Shown in pieces: positions 50,298-62,800 of a stretch of 64,000 nt of DNA (positions within the stretch are counted from its first letter, which is position 1; each line of letters begins with the position of its first letter). The notes under the pieces were generated by a model. That model ran no database searches, was not told the DNA's origin, and saw only the letters and a list, made by a program, of their open reading frames with translations. Source of the stretch: Pseudescherichia vulneris NBRC 102420 (GTDB lineage: Bacteria; Pseudomonadota; Gammaproteobacteria; Enterobacterales; Enterobacteriaceae); the NCBI RefSeq assembly GCF_000759795.1, contig NZ_BBMZ01000002.1, forward strand, positions 496,001-560,000, given 5' to 3'. The translations under genes were made by a program, and so were the position numbers.

Positions 50298-52223
50298 ATG
50301 AACGCTCTTATTCGACGTGCTGGTTTAGGCACAAAGCTTTCGTTGCTGACGGGCATCAGCGTCGCGGCACTTTTTCTGCTGTTTACCTCTCTGATGAGCC
50401 ACAAGGCAAGCCAGCAGCTTGAAGCGCTGGCGACTGAAGATCTGCATAACCAGGCTACCGGCGTGGCCGATATGGTTGAAATGTTTAGCAGCAGCCTCAG
50501 TGACGAAGTCGAGCGCTATACCCGTCAGTTCAGCACCTTTATTCCCCAGCCGGTCTCTCTCGATGCAACGCAAACCCGCACCATCAACGGCCTCACCGTT
50601 CCCCTGCTGAAGGGCGGCGAGACGGAGCTGCACGAAAATAACGCCATACCGGACGACTTCTTCCAGCGCACCGGCTCGATTGCGACCCTGTTCGTGCGCA
50701 ACGGCGACAGCTTTGTGCGCGTCGCAACCTCCCTGCGTAAAGAAGACGGCGAACGCGCTATCGGCACTCAGCTGGACAGCGCCAGCCCGGCCCTGGCTCC
50801 CGTCCTGCGCGGTGATATCTATCGCGGCCTCGCCCTGCTGTTTGGCAAGCGCTACATCACCCAGTATCAACCGATGAAGGACGCCAGCGGTAAAACCATT
50901 GCCATCCTGTTCGTTGGCGTAGATATCACCCGCTCCTGGGACATCATGCGGGACAAGATCCTCCAGCGCCGACTGGGCGAGAGCGGGCATTTCTTCGTTC
51001 TGAACCGCAGCGCCGGTAAAAACTACGGCACCTGGCTGTTCCACGCCAGCGAAGAGGGACAGCGTCCGCAGTGGGGCGAGGATGCTGAACAACAGCTGTT
51101 GACCCTGGCCTCCGGCACGCTGGAGCGTAAAACTCAGGATGGCCGCACCCTGCTGGTCTCCTGGACCGCCCTGCCGGGCTGGAACTGGACGATCGTCGGC
51201 GAAGTCGATAAGGCCGTGCTGCTGCAGGATGTGACCCGTCTGCGCAACCAGTTTCTGATTGCCGGCGTGCTGGTCTCCCTGCTCTTTGCCGCGCTGTTTG
51301 TGATCATTACTCGCCGCTGGCTGACCCGCCCGCTGCGCGAGGTCACGGCCCTTGCCCAGACCTACGCCTCCGGGGATCTGCGCGCCTCCCTCACCTCTAC
51401 GCGCCAGGATGAAGTAGGTCAGTTGATCCATGCTATCAATGGCATCGGCAACGGTCTGCAGAACATGGTGCATCAGGTTCGCGAGGCGGCAGGCGATATT
51501 CACTTCGCCACCAACGCCCTGGCGGCGGACAGCAGCGAAATCAGCGATCAGATCAACAAGCAGGCGAGCAGCGTGGAGGAGACCTCTGCCAGCATGGAGC
51601 AGCTTGCCGCCACCGTGCAGCAAAACGCGGCCAGCATGGAGCAGACGCAACATCTGGTAAACGAAACCTCACAGGCGGTGCAGAGCGGCGGGCAGACGGT
51701 AGGCCGGGCGGTAGCGACCATGAGCGATATCCGCAGCGCCTCACAGCGTATTGCGGATATCACTCAGGTGATTGAATCCATTGCCTTCCAGACTAACATT
51801 CTCGCCCTTAACGCTGCGGTTGAGGCCGCCCGCGCCGGTGAGCATGGGAAAGGCTTTGCGGTGGTGGCCCAGGAGGTTCGCGCCCTTGCGGCCCGCAGCG
51901 CCAACGCCGTAAAAGAGATTGAGACGTTGATTGCCGATACGCTGCAAAAGGTCACCGAAGGACACACGCTCTCTGAGCAGACGCGTCAGGCCATGACATC
52001 GATCATCGACCACATGGACAATATAAACCAGCTGGTGACGGAGATTAACCACGCCTCCCGCGAGCAGTCGGCAGGGATTAACCAGGTGAACCTGGCGATG
52101 ACCCACATTGGCGATGCGACGCACGTCAACGCTGAACGCGTTTCCCGCAGCGAAGAGACAGCCCAGACCCTACGCGAAAAAGGCGCGCACCTGAAGCAGC
52201 TGGTTAGCCTGTTCCGCCTCTAA
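50298..52223 (+). CDS. Methyl-accepting chemotaxis protein with Cache sensor
   Basis: 641 residues. TM1 about 14-34, a large periplasmic Cache_3-Cache_2-like domain (about 40-310; [19 protein letters not shown] and [12 protein letters not shown] segments), TM2 about 318-338, HAMP about 340-395, signalling domain with [18 protein letters not shown]. It ends [10 protein letters not shown] without a NWETF tail. ATG 50298 chosen: the TTG at 50262 in the same frame lies inside the sigma-28 promoter, upstream of the predicted transcript start. Ligand unknown; Cache-type receptors often bind small carboxylates or other metabolites. No counterpart in this locus in E. coli K-12. Confidence 0.92.
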   Translation: MNALIRRAGLGTKLSLLTGISVAALFLLFTSLMSHKASQQLEALATEDLHNQATGVADMVEMFSSSLSDEVERYTRQFSTFIPQPVSLDATQTRTINGLTVPLLKGGETELHENNAIPDDFFQRTGSIATLFVRNGDSFVRVATSLRKEDGERAIGTQLDSASPALAPVLRGDIYRGLALLFGKRYITQYQPMKDASGKTIAILFVGVDITRSWDIMRDKILQRRLGESGHFFVLNRSAGKNYGTWLFHASEEGQRPQWGEDAEQQLLTLASGTLERKTQDGRTLLVSWTALPGWNWTIVGEVDKAVLLQDVTRLRNQFLIAGVLVSLLFAALFVIITRRWLTRPLREVTALAQTYASGDLRASLTSTRQDEVGQLIHAINGIGNGLQNMVHQVREAAGDIHFATNALAADSSEISDQINKQASSVEETSASMEQLAATVQQNAASMEQTQHLVNETSQAVQSGGQTVGRAVATMSDIRSASQRIADITQVIESIAFQTNILALNAAVEAARAGEHGKGFAVVAQEVRALAARSANAVKEIETLIADTLQKVTEGHTLSEQTRQAMTSIIDHMDNINQLVTEINHASREQSAGINQVNLAMTHIGDATHVNAERVSRSEETAQTLREKGAHLKQLVSLFRL

Positions 52224-53854
52224 CCTACCCCACCCGTGGCGCGCAGCAGCAGATCGTTTTGCACCTGAGCGCTAAGCAGCGCGCCGCCACGGGTATCCAG
52301 CATAGCTTGACACCACGCCTGGGCAACAGGCGGTGAGGCGTAACGCAGCATCTGCGCCCCGGCGGCCAGCAGGTAGAGCTGCTGGGTAATCTCCCGGGCC
52401 TGCGCCTCCTGCGGTCGATGCAGCCGCTGCTGCAGCCGTCGCCAGGCACGATCGAAGTGGCGATCCTGACCTTTCACCTCACCAAAGGTGTCACTCAGGA
52501 GCTCCATCACGCCGGGCTGCTTGCCGAGCACCCGCATCACGTCCAGACACATGATATTGCCCGATCCCTCCCAGATACTGTTAACCGGCATCTCCCGATA
52601 GAGGCGCGGCAGCTCGTTATCCTCACAGTAACCCGTGCCGCCGAGTACCTCCATCGCCTCGGCGACAAAGGGGATCCCCGCCTTGCACACCGCGTACTTC
52701 GCCACTGGCGTAAACAGGCGCGCCCACAGCGTCTCCTGCACGCTCTCCCGGCTCTCCCACGCTCGCGCCAGGCGGAAAAGAAACGCCGTCTGCCCCTCTA
52801 GCTGCAGCGCCATACGAGAGAGCACGTCACGCATCAGAGGCTGATCGACCAGGTGCTTACCAAACGCCTGCCGCTGATGGGCATGGTAGAGCGCAACGGA
52901 GAAGGCCCGGCGCATCAGGCCGTGGCTGCCCAGGGCGCAGTCGAGACGCGTCAGGCCGCCCATCCTGAGGATCTGCCGGACGCCATCCCCCTCCTCGCCC
53001 AGCAGCCAAGCGGTGGCGTCTAAAAACTCTACCTCGCTGCTGGCGTTGGAGCGGTTGCCGAGTTTATCTTTCAGGCGCTCAAGGCGCAGGGCGTTGCGCG
53101 TACCGTCGGGCAGAAAGCGCGGTACAAAGAAGCAGGAGAGTCCGCCTTTTGCCTGAGCCAGTACCAGATGGGCATCGCTCTGCGGTACGGAGAAAAACCA
53201 CTTGTGACCCACCAGCCGATAGGCCTCACCGCTGCCTTTGCGTTCCAGCGGCTCTGCCCGGGTGGTGTTGCTGAGCACGTCCGAGCCGCCCTGCTTCTCC
53301 GTCATTCCCATGCCGATCAGCACCCCGCGCTTCTGCCCGCCGGGGGCCAGATGGGCGTCATAGCGATCGCTCAGCAACGGTTTGTGCCAGCCCTGAAACA
53401 TCGCGGGCAGCGCCTGCTGGAGCAGCGGCGTGGCGGCAAAGGTCATGGTGACCGGGCAGAGGGTGCCCGCTTCCACCTGGGCGTGGAGGACAAAGCGCGC
53501 CGCGCGGGCGACAAACGCCCCGGCGCGGGCCTCCTCTTCCCAGGCGAGGTTGTGAACGCGGTTGGCGCACAGCCCCTGCATCAGCAGATGCCACGCGGGA
53601 TGAAAGCGCACGTCGTCGAGGCGCTCACCGGTGGGATCGTAGCGCAGCAGCTCCGGCGGATTGGCGTTCGCCAGCCGGCCCAGCTCCAGCGACTCCGCTG
53701 TGCCGAGCTGCTGCCCGATGCTGGCCAGCAGCTCGGCATCCCAGCCAGCGCCCTCACGGGCTACGGCGTCGCGTAGCGAGGCATCAGAAAGAAAAAGGTT
53801 GCTGTTGTTGAGCGGAATGGGTTGATTGAAAACGGTGTGGGTTTGCCAGCGCAT
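52220..53854 (-). CDS. aidB: AidB, acyl-CoA-dehydrogenase-like DNA-alkylation response protein
   Basis: 544 residues against 541 in E. coli. Acyl-CoA dehydrogenase fold with FAD; conserved stretches are [66 protein letters not shown]. AidB binds DNA and is thought to shield it from alkylators; it is Ada-controlled in E. coli. Start ATG 53852-53854 ([11 protein letters not shown]) with GGGGAGAG upstream. Its stop overlaps the end of the convergent chemoreceptor gene by 4 bp. Confidence 0.97.
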   Translation of the reverse strand: MRWQTHTVFNQPIPLNNSNLFLSDASLRDAVAREGAGWDAELLASIGQQLGTAESLELGRLANANPPELLRYDPTGERLDDVRFHPAWHLLMQGLCANRVHNLAWEEEARAGAFVARAARFVLHAQVEAGTLCPVTMTFAATPLLQQALPAMFQGWHKPLLSDRYDAHLAPGGQKRGVLIGMGMTEKQGGSDVLSNTTRAEPLERKGSGEAYRLVGHKWFFSVPQSDAHLVLAQAKGGLSCFFVPRFLPDGTRNALRLERLKDKLGNRSNASSEVEFLDATAWLLGEEGDGVRQILRMGGLTRLDCALGSHGLMRRAFSVALYHAHQRQAFGKHLVDQPLMRDVLSRMALQLEGQTAFLFRLARAWESRESVQETLWARLFTPVAKYAVCKAGIPFVAEAMEVLGGTGYCEDNELPRLYREMPVNSIWEGSGNIMCLDVMRVLGKQPGVMELLSDTFGEVKGQDRHFDRAWRRLQQRLHRPQEAQAREITQQLYLLAAGAQMLRYASPPVAQAWCQAMLDTRGGALLSAQVQNDLLLRATGGVG

Positions 53855-53931
53855 ACTCTCTCCCCTGTTCAATGGCGTTGCCATTCAGTATGCACAGGGA
53901 GAATTTTTCGGCCGCAGCAGGGGTCACAAAA

Positions 53932-53951
53932 AACCACCCCGCAGGGTGGTT
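53932..53951 (-). terminator. Terminator of rlmB
   Basis: Stem AACCACCC / GGGTGGTT with a CGCA loop; on the minus strand it is followed by TTTTTGTG. It lies 16 bp after the rlmB stop. Confidence 0.85.
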
Positions 53952-53967
53952 AGGTCAACGGTGAAGC

Positions 53968-54699
53968 TTAGCCGCGCTGGCGAACCGCTTCAAACAGGCA
54001 GATGCCCGTCGCGACGGAGACGTTCAGGGAGGAGACGCTGCCCGCCATCGGGATGCTGATCAGCTCGTCGCAGTGCTCGCGGGTCAGGCGACGCATGCCT
54101 TCGCCCTCTGCGCCCATCACCAGCGCCATCGGGCCGGTCATTTTGCTCTGGAACAGGGTGTGATCCGCTTCGCCCGCGGTGCCGACGATCCAGATGTTCT
54201 CTTCCTGCAGCAGACGCATGGTGCGCGCCAGGTTGGTCACGCGGATCAGCGGCACGTTCTCTGCTGCGCCGCTAGCCACTTTTTTCGCGGTAGCGTTAAG
54301 CTGGGCCGAGCGATCTTTCGGGACGATCACCGCATGGACGCCAGCGGCGTCGGCGCTGCGCAGGCAGGCCCCGAGGTTATGCGGATCGGTTACGCCGTCA
54401 AGGATCAGGAAAAAGGGCCGATCGAGGCTGGCGATCAGATCCGGCAGATCGTTCTCCTGATACTGACGTCCCGGTTTCACCCGTGCAATGATCCCCTGGT
54501 GCACCGCGCCTTCGCTTTTTTCATCCATAAACTGGCGGCTCGCCACCTGGATAGTCACACCCTGGGCTTCCAGGGCATGGATCAGCGACATCAGACGTTT
54601 ATCTTCACGTCCTTTCAGAATATAAACGTCCTGAAAGCGCTCCGGGGCGCGTTCCAGCAGTGCCTGCACCGCGTGGATGCCATAAATCATTTCACTCAT
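53968..54699 (-). CDS. rlmB: RlmB, 23S rRNA Gm2251 2'-O-methyltransferase
   Basis: 243 residues, as E. coli RlmB. N-terminal substrate-binding domain ([20 protein letters not shown]) and SpoU/TrmH SAM-binding domain with the knot motifs [39 protein letters not shown] and [15 protein letters not shown]. It starts at ATG 54697-54699 (MSEMIYG); the extension to 54741 is not in the family. In E. coli it follows rnr directly. Here the gene upstream, 76 bp away and on the same strand, is an ABC ATPase, so the rnr-rlmB pairing is broken. Confidence 0.97.
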   Translation of the reverse strand: MSEMIYGIHAVQALLERAPERFQDVYILKGREDKRLMSLIHALEAQGVTIQVASRQFMDEKSEGAVHQGIIARVKPGRQYQENDLPDLIASLDRPFFLILDGVTDPHNLGACLRSADAAGVHAVIVPKDRSAQLNATAKKVASGAAENVPLIRVTNLARTMRLLQEENIWIVGTAGEADHTLFQSKMTGPMALVMGAEGEGMRRLTREHCDELISIPMAGSVSSLNVSVATGICLFEAVRQRG

Positions 54700-54775
54700 G
54701 AAGGGTACTCGATCGAGGTTAAAAGGGTCTTTCCGCCCCATTATAACCCACGACGCCCCCCAACGTCCCTTCCCG

Positions 54776-56566
<1,791 letters not shown>

Positions 56567-56574
<8 letters not shown>

Positions 56575-57418
56575 GCTGTTCTCCCTTTTTCAGCAGGCGC
56601 AGCACGCGCCTGGGCAGCGGCCTGAGGCCCGGTTCGGCGCTGTCGCGTAGATCGTCACCGACAATATTCAGGGCCAGAATCAGCAGCACGATGGCGATGC
56701 CGGGGAAGAAGGTCATCCACCAGGCCGTGAAGATCACCGCTTTGCCCTCCAGCAGCAGGTTGCCGAGGCTCGGCGTCGGGGCAGGCACGCCGGATCCGAG
56801 AAAGCTCAGCGCCGCCTCGGTCAGGATGGCCACCGAAAAGACCCACGTTACCTGCACAATCAGCGGGGAGATGACGTTGGGCAGCAGATGCAGCCAGACG
56901 ATCCGTCCTGAGGTCGCCCCCTGGGCGCGCAGCGCTTCGATAAAGTTTTTCTCTTTCACCACCATCGCCGCGCCGCGGATCACCCGGGCAATAGAGGGGA
57001 CGTAGACCAGCGACAGGGCCAGCACCACGTTCGCTACGTTGGGGCCGAGCACGCCGACGATGGCAATCGCCAGCAGCAGCGACGGAAAGGCAAACAGCCC
57101 GTCGCAGACGCGCATCAGGATGCGATCCAGCGACCGATACCAGGCGCACAGCAGGCCAATGACCATGCCAACCGCCCCGGCAATCAGCGCCACCGCCGCA
57201 CCGACGCTCAGCGAGACCCGCACCGCCAGCGCCACGCGCACGAAGAGATCCCGACCAAAGTTATCCGTACCGAACCAGTGGACGGTGCTGGGCGCTTTCA
57301 GGCGGCTCAGCGGATCGATGCTGTAGGCATCCCACGGGCTAAACAGGCTGCCGCAGAACGAGAGCAGCACAATGGCGGCCAGCACGCCGCACCACAGCAG
57401 CAGCTTGTGATCCTTCAT
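56567..57418 (-). CDS. DppC-like ABC permease
   Basis: 283 residues, about six membrane helices. N-terminal OppC_N-like part (LLLWCGVLAAIVLLSFCGSLF, TDNFGRDLFVR), then the BPD_transp_1 domain with the EAA-type loop EALRAQGATSGRIVWLHLLPN. It pairs with the DppB-like permease; start overlaps the stop of that gene by four bases. Confidence 0.92.
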
Positions 57419-58374
57419 GAGCGCTCCCCTCCCTCAACGGACAGGCGCGGATCGACCACGTAGCTCAGCACGTCCACCGCCAGGTTAATCAGCACGTAGC
57501 AGACGGTGATCAGCAGCACGACGCCCTGGATCACGGTGAAGTCACGCCGCTCGATGGAGTCGACGATCAGCGAGCCAACGCCGGGAATACCAAACACGCT
57601 CTCAATGACGATGGTCCCGGTGACCAGCGAGGCGAAGGACTCCCCACAGATGGTCAGGACCGGGATCAGGGCGTTCTTCAGGGTATGGCGCAGCAGCACC
57701 GTGCGCTCCGGCACCCCTTTCGCCCGGGCGGTGTTGATGAAGTTCTCCTGCAACACGTCGAGCATCACGGCGCGGGTCATGCGGGAGATCAGCGCCGCGA
57801 TGCGAAACCCCAGCGCGATGGCGGGCAACGTCAGATACCAGACGTTTTGCAGCCAGTCGTCATTGGTGGAGCGGTAACCCACGACCGGGAACCAGCGCAG
57901 CTGCACGGCGAAAAAGAAGATCAGAAACAGGCCGAGCAGAAAGCCCGGCACCGACATGCCAAAGGTCGCGAGGGCGCGGATCGCCCGATCGGCAAAGCGC
58001 CCGTGCTGCCAGGCGCTGATGACTCCGCTCGCCAGCCCAAGCACCAGCGCAATCGCCTGAGCATAGAGCGCCAGGGCCAGCGTCGGAGCCAGATGCTGCA
58101 AAAACAGCTCGCTGACGCTGGCGTTAAGAAACAGCGAGTGGCCCAGATCGCCAGAGAGCACCGCGCCGAACCAGCGAACAAACTGCACCAGCAGCGGCCT
58201 GTCGAGTCCCATCTGCTGGCGCAGAGTAGCGATATCCTGCGGGCTGGCGTCGTTGCCGAGGATCACCATAACCGGATCGCCCGGCGCGAGATGCACCAGG
58301 CAGAAGACCACCAGCGAGACGACGAACAGCACCGGCAGCAGCGCCATGATCCGGTGAAACAGAAACCACTTCAT
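57415..58374 (-). CDS. DppB-like ABC permease
   Basis: 319 residues. N-terminal helix RIMALLPVLFVVSLVVF, conserved HLAPGDPV, GLDRPLLVQFVRW, and EAA loop NTARAKGVPERTVLLRHTLKN. BPD_transp_1 fold. Starts 15 bp after the binding-protein gene. Its N- and C-terminal halves show no unusual feature. Confidence 0.92.
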   Translation of the reverse strand: MKWFLFHRIMALLPVLFVVSLVVFCLVHLAPGDPVMVILGNDASPQDIATLRQQMGLDRPLLVQFVRWFGAVLSGDLGHSLFLNASVSELFLQHLAPTLALALYAQAIALVLGLASGVISAWQHGRFADRAIRALATFGMSVPGFLLGLFLIFFFAVQLRWFPVVGYRSTNDDWLQNVWYLTLPAIALGFRIAALISRMTRAVMLDVLQENFINTARAKGVPERTVLLRHTLKNALIPVLTICGESFASLVTGTIVIESVFGIPGVGSLIVDSIERRDFTVIQGVVLLITVCYVLINLAVDVLSYVVDPRLSVEGGERS

Positions 58375-58389
58375 AGGCTGTCACTCCCC

Positions 58390-59952
58390 TCAGGGCTGGC
58401 TGACGGTCACGTTCCACAGCACCGGACCAATCAGGTCGTGGTACCCCTTCACGTTTTTCTTGATGGCAACCGGCTCCGGTGTGGCGTGGCCCAGCACAAT
58501 CACCGGCAGATACTGCCAGCTGAGCACGTTGAGCTTATCCACCAGCGGCCTGGCCTCTTTCAGCGATGGAGCCTGCTTGATCGCATCCAGCACGCCGTCA
58601 ATCTCCGGGCTGTTACTCAGCCCCGGGAACTTGGCCCGCGAGTCGAGGAACGGATACTGGTGCAGCACCTGGCGCATCGAGAACTCCAGCGCGCAGAGAT
58701 CGAAGTTTTTCGGATCCTGGCGGCGCTGCAGCACGGTGGGCCAGTCGTAGACGTCGAGGCGCGACTTAACGCCGATCTGCTTCAGCACCTGCTGGGCGAC
58801 AATCGCCAGGTTATAGAGCTCGGCATACTCTTTGGTGGCGATGATCACCACCTCTTCGCCGTTATAGCCGGACGCCTTCACCAGCTGGCGGGCCTCATCG
58901 AGCTTATGCTGGTTCCAGAACGGCTTGCCCGCCTCGCTGTACCAGTCGACCTGATTAGGGAAGCCCAGAGAGGGATCCTCTTTGAAGAAGCGCGGATCGC
59001 TGTAGCCTGCCAGCAGCGTCTGGTGAACGTCGAGGGCAAGGTTAAACGCCTGGCGCAGCTTGACGTTGGCAAAGGGCCCCTGCTGCTTGTTGAAGAGGTA
59101 GGTGATGAGCGACCCACCGCTCTCCGGCTGGGCCAGAGTGAGATCCGGCGCGCTGGTCAGCGCATCGATATTGTCTTTCGGCAGGTTGAAGACGATGTCG
59201 TACTCGCCGGTCATCGCCCCCGCCAGCCGGGTTGACTCATCGGTAATGTAGCGGAACCAGATATCCTTCACGTTGGCCTGCTTCTGGCCGGAGAGGCCGC
59301 TGGCTGGCTCGCTGCGGGCGGCGTAGCCGTCGTAGCGGGTCAGGTGCAGGTACTCGCCCTGCTTAAACTCCGCCAGCTTATACGGCCCAGTGCCAATCAG
59401 CTCGCTTACCGGTTTTTTGCTGCTGTTCGCTGCGTCAATCAGGCGTTTAGGCATGATGGCCGCGATGTTCTTTACGTCGGCCAGCACGTTGAGCGTAATC
59501 AGCGACGGCTCGGGAAGCGTCAGGCGCACGGTCTTATCATCAACCTTGCTGAAGACCGCGCCGGGGAGGTTAGCTTTCCCCTGAGTGGAAACCGCCAGCC
59601 AGCGACTCATCGAGGCGACCACGTCATCCGCCGTCAGCGGCTGCCCGTCGTGGAAGCGCACACCGTCCCGCAGCACAAAGGTGTAAGTTTTGCGATCGTC
59701 GCTCAGGGTATAGGACGCCACCAGATCCGGCACCGGCTCAAACTTATCGTTGATGGTAAACAGCTCTTCAAAGATGTGGCGATCCACATCTGAGGTGGCG
59801 TTGTTAGTGGTTAAGTAAGGATCCAGCGTACCGGGCCGGTTGCCATAGGCGATATTCAGCGTGGCGTTGCGGTTCACGGTTTCAGCCAGCGCGCTTCCCC
59901 AAGGTAAAGAGGCCGCCAGCAACAGTGCGGCGGCAGAGAACACGTTTTTCAT
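58390..59952 (-). CDS. DppA/OppA-like periplasmic solute-binding protein
   Basis: 520 residues. Signal peptide MKNVFSAAALLLAASLPWGSALA, then the SBP_bac_5 fold with PGTLDPYLTTNNATSDVDRHIFEELF, VPDLVASYTLSDDRKTYTFVLRDGVRFHDG and GTGPYKLAEF. The ligand cannot be read off; relatives bind di/oligopeptides, nickel or glutathione. The start overlaps the M20 hydrolase stop by 4 bp, so hydrolase and binder are made together. Confidence 0.9.
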   Translation of the reverse strand: MKNVFSAAALLLAASLPWGSALAETVNRNATLNIAYGNRPGTLDPYLTTNNATSDVDRHIFEELFTINDKFEPVPDLVASYTLSDDRKTYTFVLRDGVRFHDGQPLTADDVVASMSRWLAVSTQGKANLPGAVFSKVDDKTVRLTLPEPSLITLNVLADVKNIAAIMPKRLIDAANSSKKPVSELIGTGPYKLAEFKQGEYLHLTRYDGYAARSEPASGLSGQKQANVKDIWFRYITDESTRLAGAMTGEYDIVFNLPKDNIDALTSAPDLTLAQPESGGSLITYLFNKQQGPFANVKLRQAFNLALDVHQTLLAGYSDPRFFKEDPSLGFPNQVDWYSEAGKPFWNQHKLDEARQLVKASGYNGEEVVIIATKEYAELYNLAIVAQQVLKQIGVKSRLDVYDWPTVLQRRQDPKNFDLCALEFSMRQVLHQYPFLDSRAKFPGLSNSPEIDGVLDAIKQAPSLKEARPLVDKLNVLSWQYLPVIVLGHATPEPVAIKKNVKGYHDLIGPVLWNVTVSQP

Positions 59953-61193
59953 TCAGCAGCGGCTCCGGTCAGGGTTCTGTCGGCGTGTGGGCTAGTTTTG
60001 CGCCCGGCAAATTCGTCTTTCGCCTCCTGCAACAGCGCTGGCTCGGTCAGCAGGCGCAGACCCGCGTTAGCCAGCACCACCGCGCCGGTCACCAGCGCGT
60101 CGTAGCCTTGCTCGGAGTTAGCGGCTTCGCGGAAGGCGACGGTGTGGCCAATCAGATCGTCCGGACCAATCTTGATCGACGGATGCGCAGTCGGCACGGC
60201 GTGGCTGATATCCCCCACGTCGGTGGAGCCTTTGCCCTCTTTCTGACGCAGATCGACCTGTTCACCCACGGCGGTAAACTCCTCAAGGAAGAGGTTGTTC
60301 AGCGTCTGGTTGATATTGAAGTCACGCGGGCCAACCTGGTGCTCAATTTTTACCGTGGTGCCGGTGGCGATGGCGACGCCCTCGGCAATGGCGCGGATGC
60401 GCGGCTCCAGAGCTTCCACCGCCTCACGGGTTTCCGCCCGAATGTAGTAGTGCGCAGAGGCATACTCTGGGATCACGTTCGGGGCCTGGCCGCCGTTGGT
60501 GATGATGCCGTGCACGCGGACGCCGTCCGGCAGCTGCTGACGCAGCACGCTGATACCGTTATAGAGCAGCACCAGCGCGTCGAGGGCGTTGTCGCCTTTA
60601 TGCGGTGAGCTGCCCGCATGCGAAGGCTTGCCATAGAAGTGGAAATAGAGATGGTTGTTCGCTAAGAATGGCCCGGTCAGCTGGGTTTTGCCGCCGGGGT
60701 GCACCATCATCGCCACGTCCACGTCCTTTAGGAAACCGTGCTCAACGAAGCGCGCCTTGACGTTGCCGTTTGGCCCGCCCTTGCCGCGCAGGCCGCCCTC
60801 TTCGGCAGGGGTGCCGAGCACCACCACCCTGCCGCCGGTCTGGGCCAGGGTCTCACTCAGGGCGATCGCCGCCGCGATGCTGGTCACGCCAATGATGTTA
60901 TGCCCGCAGGCGTGGCCGATGTCGATCAGGGCATCGTACTCTGCCAGATAGGCGATGGTCGGCCCCGGTTTGCCGCTCTCTTTCACCGCATAGAATGCCG
61001 TTTCGTGTCCGGCCACGTTCGAGGTTACCTCGAAGCCGTTTTTCGCCAGCAGCGCCGTCAGCAGGCCGTTGGCGTAGTACTCGTTATTCCCGGTCTCCGG
61101 ATGGGCATGAATATCTTTCGAGATCGCAATATATTCGTCGCGGTGTTGGTGAATACTCTGTTCCAGCCGGGCTTTTAATTCGCTAATGCTCAT
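59949..61193 (-). CDS. M20-family metallo-amidohydrolase (AbgB-like)
   Basis: 414 residues. M20D-type metallopeptidase: DIHAHPETGNNEYY (30-40), metal ligands in DIGHACGHNI (His94, His98), GTPAEEGG with catalytic/metal Glu pair, and HPGGKTQ; a dimerisation domain with FHFYGKPSHAGSSPHKGDNALDA. No signal peptide, so cytoplasmic. Relatives split N-acyl or aminobenzoyl amino acids and dipeptides. The ATG 61191-61193 has AAGG eight bases upstream; a GTG three codons earlier is less well placed. It lies 60 bp after the TauB-like ATPase and overlaps the DppA-like gene. Likely cleaves what one of the two importers brings in (inference). Confidence 0.88.
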   Translation of the reverse strand: MSISELKARLEQSIHQHRDEYIAISKDIHAHPETGNNEYYANGLLTALLAKNGFEVTSNVAGHETAFYAVKESGKPGPTIAYLAEYDALIDIGHACGHNIIGVTSIAAAIALSETLAQTGGRVVVLGTPAEEGGLRGKGGPNGNVKARFVEHGFLKDVDVAMMVHPGGKTQLTGPFLANNHLYFHFYGKPSHAGSSPHKGDNALDALVLLYNGISVLRQQLPDGVRVHGIITNGGQAPNVIPEYASAHYYIRAETREAVEALEPRIRAIAEGVAIATGTTVKIEHQVGPRDFNINQTLNNLFLEEFTAVGEQVDLRQKEGKGSTDVGDISHAVPTAHPSIKIGPDDLIGHTVAFREAANSEQGYDALVTGAVVLANAGLRLLTEPALLQEAKDEFAGRKTSPHADRTLTGAAAE

Positions 61194-61226
61194 TGCTTCC
61201 ACCTTATGTTGATGACAGTCGATTCA

Positions 61227-61242
61227 TTCCCGACACCGGGAA
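61227..61242 (-). other. Short hairpin in the gap between the TauB-like and M20 genes
   Basis: TTCCCG-ACAC-CGGGAA palindrome without a following T-run. It might stabilise or pause the transcript between the two transporter halves of the operon. Weak evidence only. Confidence 0.3.
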
Positions 61243-61253
61243 CCACGGATCCA

Positions 61254-62030
61254 CTAAAAATGGCGCTTTGCCTCCTGGCGGACGCGGTGCAGAACGTGCT
61301 GCTTGATCTCGCTATACAGCGGGTGCGCCGCCAGGTTTTCGATATCGCGCTCGCGGCCAAACGGCAGGGTCAGCTCTTCGACGATTTTTCCCGGCTTGGC
61401 CGACATGATCAGAATGCGGTCGGCGAGGAACAGCGCCTCCTCCACGTCGTGGGTGACGAAGAGCAGCGTGGTCTCAGTTGCCAGCCAGGCGTTGCGCAGC
61501 AGCTCCTGCATCATTAGGCGCGTCTGGGCGTCAAGCGCACCAAACGGCTCATCGAGCAGCAGCACCTCTGGGCCAGGCAGCCAGGCGCGAGCCAGCGCCA
61601 CGCGCTGCTTCATACCGCCGGAGAGCTGCCAGGGGGCGTGGTTCTCGAAGCCCCTCAGCCCAACGCGCGTTAGCCACTCTCGCGCCTGGGCGTTAACCTT
61701 GTCGCGGTTATGCTTGCCCAGGCGTGGGCCAAAGGTGACGTTGTCCAGCACCGACAGCCACGGAAACAGGTTCGGCTGCTGGAAGATCATTCCCCGCGAT
61801 GGGCCGGGCTGGCGCACCGGCTCTCCGCCGCACAGCACGCGCCCGCTGTCGGGCTGGTTAAAGCCCGCCACCAGGTTGAGGATGGTGGATTTACCGCAGC
61901 CCGACGGCCCCAGCAGCACCACAAACTCACCCTTCTGTAGGGAGAGGGAGATATCCTCAAGCACGGTAAAAGGGTGCGGTTTCGCCGCAAATTGGAGAGA
62001 TACGTTCTCCAGCGCAATCTGTACAGCCAT
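61254..62030 (-). CDS. TauB/SsuB-like ABC ATPase
   Basis: 258 residues. Walker A GPSGCGKSTI, signature LSGGMKQRVALARAW, Walker B VLLLDEPFGALDAQ, His loop LFVTHDVEEAL. Subfamily typical of nitrate/sulfonate/taurine importers. The ATG at 62028-62030 overlaps the permease stop as TAATG; a longer frame to 62048 is disfavoured because it would sit inside the permease gene. Confidence 0.93.
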   Translation of the reverse strand: MAVQIALENVSLQFAAKPHPFTVLEDISLSLQKGEFVVLLGPSGCGKSTILNLVAGFNQPDSGRVLCGGEPVRQPGPSRGMIFQQPNLFPWLSVLDNVTFGPRLGKHNRDKVNAQAREWLTRVGLRGFENHAPWQLSGGMKQRVALARAWLPGPEVLLLDEPFGALDAQTRLMMQELLRNAWLATETTLLFVTHDVEEALFLADRILIMSAKPGKIVEELTLPFGRERDIENLAAHPLYSEIKQHVLHRVRQEAKRHF

Positions 62031-62800
62031 TATTCTTTCCCCGCCCACGGCACAAACAGGCGTTGCAGGCCCAAAAGAAGAAGATCCAGCAGATAGCCAA
62101 TTCCGCCGAGCAGCAGAATGCCCAGCATCACAATGTCGGTACGCAGGTAGGAGCTGGCGTTGATCACCATCCAGCCGAGGCCCGAGCTGGCAGCCACCAT
62201 CTCCGCCGCGATAAGCGAGGTCCAGCCGATGCCAATGGAGAGCCTGACGGTAGTGAACAGATCGGGCAGCGCGTCCGGCAGCACCACCCGCAGAAAGATC
62301 TGCCCCCTGGTGGCGCCCAGCGTCTGGGCGACGCGAATGCGTGACCGGCCGATGCGCTCAACCGCTGCGCTGGCCCCCACCACCACGCTCAGGAAGGTGG
62401 CGATGAAGATCAGAAAGAACTTCGACGCTTCGCCGATGCCCAGCCACACCACCGCCAGCGGGATCAGAGCAATCTTCGGCAGCGGGCGCAGAAACTGAAC
62501 GAAGGGGTTCAGCACTGCCGACAGGCCGTTGGAGAGGCCCATCAGCAGCCCGAGCGGGATACCCACCACAATCGCCACGGTAAAGGCGCTTAGCGCCCTC
62601 GCCAGGCTTACCATGACGTGCTCCCAGAGCGGCACCTGACGGTAGCCGTCCGCCAGCAGCTCTTCCGTGGTTAACCCGATATCGGTTAACGACGGCAGCA
62701 GAAGCGGATCCACCCACTGCCGAGTAGCCGCCACCTGCCAAATCACAAAAAAGATCGCCACCGATGCAACGCTGATGGCGATGTGCTGACTCAATCTCAT
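62030..62800 (-). CDS. TauC/SsuC-like ABC permease
   Basis: 256 residues, about six membrane helices. Family segments: WQVAATRQWVDPLLLPS, ALSAFTVAIVVGIPLGLLMG, LRPLPKIALIPLAVVWLGIGEASK and the EAA loop AQTLGATRGQIFLRVVLPDALP. TauA-like gene stop overlaps its start by 4 bp. Confidence 0.94.
   Translation of the reverse strand: MRLSQHIAISVASVAIFFVIWQVAATRQWVDPLLLPSLTDIGLTTEELLADGYRQVPLWEHVMVSLARALSAFTVAIVVGIPLGLLMGLSNGLSAVLNPFVQFLRPLPKIALIPLAVVWLGIGEASKFFLIFIATFLSVVVGASAAVERIGRSRIRVAQTLGATRGQIFLRVVLPDALPDLFTTVRLSIGIGWTSLIAAEMVAASSGLGWMVINASSYLRTDIVMLGILLLGGIGYLLDLLLLGLQRLFVPWAGKE

Noticed and set aside
50325-51653. 442-codon minus-strand frame opposite the Cache chemoreceptor
   Set aside because: Antisense shadow; the chemoreceptor has clear HAMP and signalling domains and its own promoter.
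57685-59235. 516-codon open frame on the plus strand opposite the DppA/DppB-like genes
   Set aside because: Antisense to two well-supported transporter genes; composition is rich in Arg, His and Gln with no domain.
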